This document shows, in pieces, positions 57,175-64,000 of a DNA stretch of 64,000 nt (its first letter is position 1; every line of letters starts with the position of its first letter). This DNA is from Phyto melanocephala (taxonomy: Eukaryota; Arthropoda; Insecta; Diptera; Rhinophoridae): NCBI GenBank assembly GCA_941918925.1, contig OW799233.1, forward strand, positions 79,549,797 through 79,613,796, given 5' to 3'. The notes under the pieces are model-generated. The model had not been told where the DNA came from, searched no databases, and saw nothing but the letters and a program-made list of their open reading frames with translations. Both the position numbers and the translations under genes were made by a program.

Positions 57175-58560
57175 ATGAACGGGGTTCATCCCCCGGACAA
57201 TAACCGGTTTCGGGAGCTTGCCTCTTCATCTGGAAGAAGCAAAGCTAGCAGAAACAAACGACCTCGGGCGGAAGATTCTGTACCACTACCAGAGACAATA
57301 GACAATCAACTCAACCTTCCGCGCTATTTAGTTGCATCATCAGTGTCCATGGAAAAAAATGTGGAGGCTCTCCCATTAGCATCGCATAATGTATTTCAGG
57401 TGGAAAGAGGACTGGACTTCATATCACGAGACCGACTTGAAGTTAAGGAGATGAGAAGTGGTGACTTACTTATCAAGGTACCAAACAACAAAATAGCTGA
57501 AAAATTTCTGAAAGCAAACTTCATCGACTGTATCGCTGTCAAAATTTCCATGCACAAAACTCTTAACACTGTACAGGGCAGAATTTTTTCACGAAAGATA
57601 AAAGATATCCCTCAAGAGGAACTACAACAATTGCTGCAGGATCAAAAAGTAGTTGAGGTACGCAAAATAACGAAAAACGAGAATGATCAAATAGCAGCAA
57701 CAGGTGCAGCGATAATCACTTTTGATCTCTTCTATCGCCCAGATTTCTTGAAGCTAGGCTGGGAAAGAGTTCCGGTCTCAGAATACATACCTAATCCCAT
57801 GAGATGCGTAAATTGCCAAAGACTGGGCCACACTAAAAAATGGTGTAGGAACGTTCAGTTATGTCGTGATTGTGGTCAAAATGAAATACATGAACTCTGT
57901 AACAAAAAATATTGTGTGAACTGTCAAAGTGAAAGCCATCCCTCGTATGATACAGAATGCCCTACTTTTTGGAAACATAAGTCCGTGAATTATATAAAAA
58001 TATCGAGAAGATGTACAACACGAGATGCTTGGAAGCTCTATAATGAAAATCCTACCCTTAATACACTAAAACCAATTTCAAGAAATGGCAATCTAAATCC
58101 AACATACGCACAAATTTTCCGACCCCTCTACAGTAGATCAGAATTATACACTAAAAAGAAGCATGCAAAACAAAACAAATCTTGCAGAAAATCAGATGCA
58201 ATCAACAGACAAAATACAGAATGATACGGTAATTTCTCTCTCTAAAACCAATAACCCCAACATTACATCACAACCAACTCAAATACAAACCACATTAAAT
58301 GTAAACAAAGCAGAAATCAAAAATAAAATGAATCTAGAAAAACCAACATATAGCGCTCAAAAACAACAAAAAACAACAAAACCAAAATCGCAGAAATTAC
58401 AACAGAAAAAATTCACTCAACAGAATCAGAGTCAATCTCTGAGACAATCTCAAATAATAAAAGCACTAATAAACCAACAACATATGAATTTAACAAAAAC
58501 GCCGATGACTGGTATTTTACTGGTGATGACAGTGATAATCACTCAAAGCTAAATATCGAG
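57175..58560 (+). pseudogene. I-like LINE ORF1 (gag-like, zinc knuckles), frameshifted
   Basis: The ATG at 57175 (MNGVHPPDNNRF) is the likely start; a GTG nine bases upstream is in frame but not needed. The N-terminal part is basic, followed by a compact domain ending FDLFYRPDFLKLGWERVPVS. Then come three Cys-His motifs: CVNCQRLGHTKKWC, CRDCGQNEIHELC and CVNCQSESHPSYDTEC. This protein coats the element RNA in its family. The frame shifts near 58165-58220, after which a Gln/Lys/Asn/Thr-rich tail continues in another frame to about 58550. The gap is a simple frameshift in a low-complexity zone. Confidence 0.85.
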
Positions 58561-61500
58561 GACGATAATACTGAAGAAATGATAATTCAGGACATCAATG
58601 ACGGCTTGGGATTAAATTTCCCAACGGAAAATACTAACAACAACGCCGAGAAAGGAAATAAATCGCCATGCTCGCAGATGTACGAAAGTTTTCCGCAGCT
58701 TAATGTACTTATTACTCCCAAAACTCTAAAGAATACAATGAAGCACTCCCTAGGGGGGAAAAATAAAAACAAAATCTATGATGATAAACCTAAACATTTC
58801 AATACTTCTAATATCATAGCATTACAAGAAACCCACATAGTTAGCAAAAATTTACATTTGTTACACCTTTCCGGCTTTAGAGTTTTTCACCATAACAACA
58901 ATAACTACAATTATGCAAAATCCGGCATTGGTTTTCTAGTCAAGAATAATTTAAACGTTACACACCATATTAGATCATCTAACAGCTTACTTTTCCAAAC
59001 GATCGTATTGTTATTTTAAACGATGGTTCTCCTACGTTACTTAATACAAGGAACACATTAACTGCAGTAGATGTCACCATGTCATCCACCAACTTTGCTC
59101 CATATTTAAAATGAACTTGTTTACCTCTGCCGGAAGTGGCTGATCACTTCTCCATAAAAATCACAAATAATGTTAATGTAATCACAAGAAAATTTTCACC
59201 TCGTTTTTTGGAAAGAAATGCAGACTGGCGTTTGTTTCAAAAGAAGGCAGATCTAGTGTCCATTCAATTTGAGAAGTCGTCAAACGTCAGCAAAGAGGCG
59301 GCCCAATTAAAACGTATCTTCCGAAAATCAGCTAACGAGTCCATCCCAATGAGCCGTAAACCCAGAGTTAAAAATAGCCCAGTTTGGTTTAACACCGAAA
59401 TCTCCAAATTAATTAGTCTAAAACATGAGACATGGAAAATTTTTAAACGAATACGTAACAACGAAAATTTAGTTAAATATAAAAAAATCTGCGCAAAAAT
59501 AAAAAAAAGAATGTAGGACTGCAAAGAGGAATGCTTGGGAAAATTTTCTAAATACTTTGAAACCATCCATGGATGTTCGTGTACTATGGAGTAAGGTTAA
59601 TAACTTAAGGGCAAATCACATCAGAGGCTTCCCAGCTATTTGTATAAATGAGAACAATATAACACATCCCGCTAATATTGCGGATAGCTTTGCTACGTTT
59701 TGGTCATCGCTTAGCTCTGACGAAGCATTTGACTCCGATATCATAAGAAACAAAAATATGCTAAATATAAACAGTATACAAAATACTGGTGAAAGGTATT
59801 TTATAACAAGTCAAGAGATTCTAGTTTCAGAACTTGATGAGACAATGATCTCACTGAAGGGATCCACCCCAGCACGTGATAGAATAGCTTATACAATGGT
59901 AAAAAACGCCCCTAATAGCCTTAAAGTTCGCCTTTGCCAACTCTACAACAACATTTTGACCACTGGTGTATACCCACACGATTGGAAAAGTGCGGTATTG
60001 GCACCTATACCGAAACCGGGAAAAAAACCTAAACAGCTTGGAGGGCTACCGCCCAATTTCACTATTGCCTGTACTATCCACAATCCTTGAAAAGATTTTG
60101 GCAAAACGTTTTTGGAAACATACTAGAACAAACTTGTCCAATTTGCAACATGCGTTTGTACCTGGACATGGAGTCCACACAATTTGCCATAAGCTTGAAG
60201 AAAGTCTACGTCATAATCTTAGAAATGGCAAACACAGCCTAGTTCTTTCAAAGGATATTGAAAAGGCTTATGACAGGGTAATAGCAACGTTTATAATAAT
60301 GGAACTTAATGAATGGGGAATCCCAAAAAAAATCTTAAGTGTTACAATCTTTCCTTCACAACCGTAGAATAGCGGTAAAAATTGACGGCTATTACTCTAA
60401 GACATACGCACTAGATAATGGAGTTCCCCAAGGGTCGCCCCTGTCTGTGGTTCTATACACTATATATGCGAACTCTTTGGCGAGAGCAGTCGAGAATTTA
60501 CCTGGAATCGATTTCATTGGTATTTATGCGGACAACATATTTGCTGTTGCGTCCGGTAATCCGGAAACAGTTACCCTAAACCTAGACTATCTGGACACAA
60601 AAATCCAAGAATGGGCAGAGAGCAGAGGTGCGGTTATACCGGCTCACAAAGCCGAAGTTCTACACGTTTGCAAAAAAAGGACATGTATTGATCATGCTGT
60701 TCGCATTGGAACTGCGGATCTTGAAACTTCTGACCAGATGAGAATTCTTGGTCCACTTTTTACAAAAAATCTTCTATGGAACTACCATGTAAAGCAATTG
60801 TCCCACAATTTAAGCAAAATCAACAACATTCTGAAACTCATCTGCTGTCGTAACAAAGGGCCCCATATGGAAACGGCTTTAAATATTTGTCGCTCGTTAG
60901 TAATGGGAACAATATTACATGGTATTACAATCTACGGTTGGACGTCAAAGAAAAATATAAGTAAAATTAACACCTCCCTTAACAACTGCTTTAGAACAGC
61001 CTCTGATTTGCTGAGAACGACGCCGCTAGATAAGTTGAGAAGTGAAACTAATTATCCAGATTTTCAGAAATTACTAGAGAAGAGAGCCGTTAATATGGTA
61101 TCTAAATCTTTGACCATTTCGTCTGATGGACTACATAAATCATTTTGGAATAATATAAATTCTACTCAGCCCACGTCGGCTACAAGGAACGTAATCTCAA
61201 TTTTGAGAAAGTTTAATATCCCCATACCAAAAAAGCCAAGCATTCCTATAGGGTGTAAAACGTATGTGAAGGCGAATGATAGTTTGAGTTGCTTACCCAA
61301 AAACAGCACAGATCCAACATGTTTTAAGAAAATTTTCTACCAAAAGATTTCTGCTTTTTCTCCGGTTGAAATTTACTACACAGATGGATCGTCCCAAAAC
61401 GGTTTAACGTCATATGCCATAGCCAACAAATTTCAAAAACGCAATTCGAAATCATACGAGAAGCCAGAATCCCCAACCACTCAGGCATTTTTACGGCAGA

Positions 61501-61957
61501 AATTGCTGCCATTAGATCAGCAATATGCCTTGCCGTCGAACAGGGTTTAAAATCCTTAATATGCGATAGTCTGAGTGAAACTCGGGCTTTGACTAAAAAT
61601 CACAACGGTGTCTTGGTAGTATGGATTCCTTCTCATATTGGAATACAAGGAAATGAAAGCTACGGTGCTAAAAGGGCCTTGGAGCTACATCAAGTTACCG
61701 AAGTTCCATGTTTCCCAAGAGCTTTAAGCAACCCTTTTAAAATAATTCAAAGACAACAGAGGCCAGTTACCAGTAGATTAAAATATAATAATAATTTAAC
61801 ACGATCTCAGTGCATTATGTTGGCCCGCCTAAGAGTGAGGAAATTCATCTTTAATTCCAAACACTTGTATGAAAAAACTGATCCACCGGAATGCGCGAAT
61901 TGCGGTGAAACTTTGACTGTATTCCATATTTTGACTGTTTGCCCAATCTCAAAGATG
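58561..61957 (+). pseudogene. I-like LINE ORF2: endonuclease, RT, RNase H (broken)
   Basis: The endonuclease starts near 58795 (NIIALQETHIV, SGIGFLVKNN). Its middle is missing after 59000; the end is readable (TAVDVTMSSTNFAP). The reverse transcriptase follows: STPARDRIAYTMVKNAP, SAVLAPIPKPGK, EGYRPISLLPVLSTILEK, LSKDIEKAYDRV, DNGVPQGSPLS and then YADN in place of the catalytic YADD. RNase H is seen as YYTDGSSQNG and later VVWIPSHIGIQGNE. The C-terminus has CANCGETLTVFHILTVC. Frameshifts at about 59520, 60040, 60350 and 61440, plus stops, make it non-functional. Confidence 0.88.
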
Positions 61958-61959
61958 GA

Positions 61960-62155
61960 GGTAGGTAGGTAGGAAAGGGGGATGCAGAAAGCAGTATCTG
62001 CCTCCTACACCCACACTCAGAGACCAATAAGGTCCATTGTGTTACCCTTTCATGTATTAAGGACAGAAGAGAGAGGGAGAGAGAGAAAGTTTCCAAAGAT
62101 ATAGTACAAGAGAAAATAATAAAAATAAAAAAGAGTTAGTAGGAAATAAAAAAGA
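61960..62155 (-). mobile_element. 3' end of R1/LOA-like LINE, inverted into the I-like LINE
   Basis: GGTAGGTAGGTAGGAAAGGG followed by GATGCAGAAAGCAGTATCTG and CTCCTACACCCACACTC is nearly identical to 44789-44900, the tail of the minus-strand LINE there. It is about 195 bp, so severely 5' truncated. It joins directly to the I-like LINE reading at 61957. Confidence 0.8.
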
Positions 62156-62162
62156 AGAAAGA

Positions 62163-62275
62163 ACAAGTAAGAGCACTATATTCGGCTGTGCCGAATCTTT
62201 TATACCCACCACCAATTTTGTGTACATTTAAAGCACAATATTTATTATTTTGTTAATCGCTTGGAATAATCTCTA
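62163..62275 (+). repeat. Type A repeat start fragment
   Basis: ACAAGTAAGAGCACTATATT, TATACCCACCACCAATTTTG and TTGTTAATCGCTTGGAATAA match the beginning of the copy at 12432. The copy is cut off after about 113 bp. Confidence 0.75.
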
Positions 62276-62710
62276 AAATAAATAATATAATAATGATATA
62301 ATTGGCATCACTGAAATGAGCAGCTAGAAATTTGCGCGGTCGTGAAGAAAAATCTAAAATTTTTTTTATATTTAATGCTTTAATTAAATTCAATAGATAT
62401 TTTATTTAAAAATTGATTAGTTGGTGATTTTAATATTGTATAATTCTCAAAAATTTCTAAATTGTTTAATTAAATGAAATTGTTTGACACGTGGAAGAAG
62501 ATGAAACTGTAATAAAAATGTCTACACAATTTGTTATACATAAAAATATGTTAATAATATAATTTAAACACTGATTTAAAAAGAAGAAATAAACTTATCT
62601 AATATAACAAAATATTATTAAAACTCTTGAATAAATTTAACAAAATATTAAAACACTAAACGTTTATAAAGTTGAACAATTTAAAAATATTTAATATCTA
62701 AACAATTAAA
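62276..62710. other. AT-rich leader region before LINE ORF1
   Basis: About 430 bp, very AT-rich, possibly the 5' UTR of the following element. ATTGGCATCACTG at 62303-62315 resembles a hAT end but has no partner. No promoter is assigned. Confidence 0.35.
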
Positions 62711-63761
62711 ATGCCGCTGAAAGTTCCTATTCAATGTCCGCAGTGTAAAACTAATGTAACTAAAAGCCAATATAGTGTTGGTTGTAGTATCTGTGGATTT
62801 TATTTCCATAATAAATGTGCTGGAATAGCTGATGATATGTTGGAGTCTATTCGTAAAAACCTAACTAGTTTTAAATGCAAGGATTGCAACATCAAGGCTG
62901 CTGCTAAACAGGATACAGATTTTAATATTACAAAGAAAATTGAGGAAATACAAAGATCTATTGAATGTAAGCTGGAAGTGAATAGAGCTGACATAGAACA
63001 CCGAATGGATAATGGTTTTTTTAACCTAGAACAGAAATTAGTTGGTGTTATGGAAAATTTTCGTACGGAAATTGACAAACAAATGGCCGAAATAAAATCA
63101 GATGTTCAACATTGCTTTACTGTTGTTAAGGAATCTGATAAAGCTGTTGATGCAAAATTTGATATTCTCCACGTTAAATACAATATGGCAGTAAGACGTC
63201 TTAATAGATCTGACATAGTAATTAGTGGTTTGATATGTAAGACTGAAGAAGTTCGTGAAAACATGATAAAGATTGGTCATCACATTGGTGTTGATATAAC
63301 AGATTCTGATATAAATCATTGTTGTTCGTGAAGTTCGTGAAAACATGATAAAGATTGGTCATCACATTGGTGTTGATATAACAGATTCTGATATAAATCA
63401 TTGTTGTTATATTGCGCGGAAAAAGAATTTTATTGTCAAATTTAACTCTGTCAATGTCCGGGACAATATTATGAAAAAATATTTTAAAGCTCAACCTTTG
63501 CTTTTAAACAACATTATTGGTGGTTCTCTTGAATCACGAATTTATCTAAATGATAACCTTTCTCCTGCTTTCAGCAAATTACATTTTTTGTGTCGCAAAC
63601 TTTTGGCGGCAAAGAAGATAAATAAATTTCGTATTATTAATATGGATAAGCCAAAAGCTAAAATTACCCAGCTGGATGGGAAGAACGTGTTGGTGGATAT
63701 TCAACAGTGTGCAAATCTCTTGGATGGACGTTTGGTGGATGTTGGAGATAATGATTCATAA
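62711..63761 (+). pseudogene. CR1-like LINE ORF1 with PHD-type finger, disrupted by tandem duplication
   Basis: The ATG at 62711 opens MPLKVPIQCPQCKTNV with a Cys4-His-Cys3-like finger (CPQC, CSICGFYFHNKC, CKDC), as in the PHD-like N-termini of many CR1-clade ORF1 proteins. A long coiled-coil-like stretch follows (KIEEIQRSIECKLEVNRADI on to about residue 150), then SDIVISGL and a C-terminal domain resembling the FP25-type region of these ORF1s (VKFNSVNVRDNIMKKYF, IYLNDNLSP, RIINMDKPKAKI). An exact ~80-bp duplication at 63248/63330 shifts the frame, ending the first reading at 63331; the rest is in another frame to the stop at 63759. A domesticated host gene is possible but less likely. Confidence 0.7.
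63248..63411 (+). repeat. 82-bp tandem duplication inside LINE ORF1
   Basis: The block starting GAAGTTCGTGAAAACATGAT occurs at 63248 and again at 63330; about 79 bases are identical before the copies diverge (TTCGT versus TTATATT). Because 82 is not a multiple of three, it breaks the reading frame. Confidence 0.9.
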
Positions 63762-64000
63762 GTTGTTATTATAATTGTTATTATTTTTTTTTCCTTTTTT
63801 TTTTACATTGATTTTATATTATTATTGTTATTTCATATCTAATAATTTGATCTCCTTAATTATATGAATTTAATTTTTCTTACAATTTTACACAATTTTT
63901 TTGGATAGTTTGTATGTTATATTTTGAATTTTTAAGTATATTCTATGCGGATGTATGTTATGTATTTTTTTTATTTTTATTTTTATTCTTTCAATATTAT
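63762..64000. other. AT-rich sequence at the window end
   Basis: T-rich tracts with no open frame. If the preceding frame is a LINE ORF1, ORF2 must start beyond the window or has been lost. Confidence 0.4.

Larger units (their letters stand above)
56980..61957 (+). mobile_element. I-like LINE (with RNase H), decayed and 3'-interrupted
   Basis: A non-LTR retrotransposon on the plus strand with a possible 5' UTR from about 56980, ORF1 with zinc knuckles, and ORF2 with endonuclease, reverse transcriptase, RNase H and a C-terminal Cys/His motif. RNase H in ORF2 and the ORF1 type place it near the I clade. It breaks off at 61957 in the C-terminal Cys motif where another LINE end, in reverse, begins. 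Its own 3' UTR and tail are not found. Confidence 0.85.

Noticed and set aside
62303..62315. hAT terminus (ATTGGCATCACTG) before the CR1-like ORF1
   Set aside because: It resembles the end at 18555, but no partner end or 8-bp duplication was found.

Overview
The window comes from an AT-rich, transposon-dense insect nuclear genome, most likely a higher (probably calyptrate) fly. Evidence: one spliced host gene, no prokaryotic features, and copies of LINE, Ty3/gypsy, Tc1/mariner, hAT and Helitron elements, many nested. Two related interspersed repeats recur. 'Type A' ends in ACAAGTAAGAGC and TATACCC/GGGTATA. 'Type C' has TATACCCTTCAC at one end and CTTACTTGT at the other.

The only host gene I can support lies on the minus strand and runs from about 53.3 kb (5' side, probably incomplete) to a stop at 6,060. 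Eight exons join with matching splice phase at every junction (52795-53332, 41140-42408, 33818-34011, 24462-26381, 21358-21444, 21118-21293, 6384-6585, 6060-6306), giving about 1,540 codons. The protein has many T-x-x-[F/L] motifs, each followed by an MELT-like motif (IEMS, IEIS, IEVS, MDLT, ELDLT), then a folded C-terminal part. This is the architecture of the kinetochore scaffold KNL1/Spc105R. Its introns range from 64 bp to 14.5 kb; the large ones hold most of the other features.

Layout: 0-5.7 kb holds a palindromic foldback element, type A/C repeats, a MITE and a LINE remnant. 6.0-6.6 kb holds the last two Spc105R exons. 6.6-21.1 kb is one intron with mariner and LINE fragments, an intact-ended Tc1 element, a type A repeat, a hAT element and a type C repeat. 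21.1-26.4 kb holds exons 4-6 (as numbered here) with a deleted mariner and a MITE between them. 26.8-31.4 kb is a complete but mutated Ty3/gypsy element with LTRs, inserted in a type A repeat. 32.5-33.5 kb is an internally deleted LINE. 33.8-34.0 kb is exon 3. 34.9-40.0 kb has a Helitron helicase fragment, two palindromic hAT-like elements and a MITE. 41.1-42.4 kb is exon 2. 42.7-52.7 kb is a nest of type A repeats, MITEs, two LINEs and two mariners. 52.8-53.3 kb is the first visible exon. 57-62 kb is a decayed I-like LINE. 62.7-63.8 kb is a LINE ORF1 with a PHD-like finger and an 82-bp tandem duplication.

The mobile genes are almost all broken, so the window reads as a host cell-division gene whose introns have absorbed many rounds of insertion. 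I found no tRNA, rRNA, CRISPR array or gene cluster, and no convincing new biochemical system. The most notable signals are the divergent KNL1 repeat array, the palindromic elements with tandem-repeat arms, and deletion derivatives that share identical junctions.
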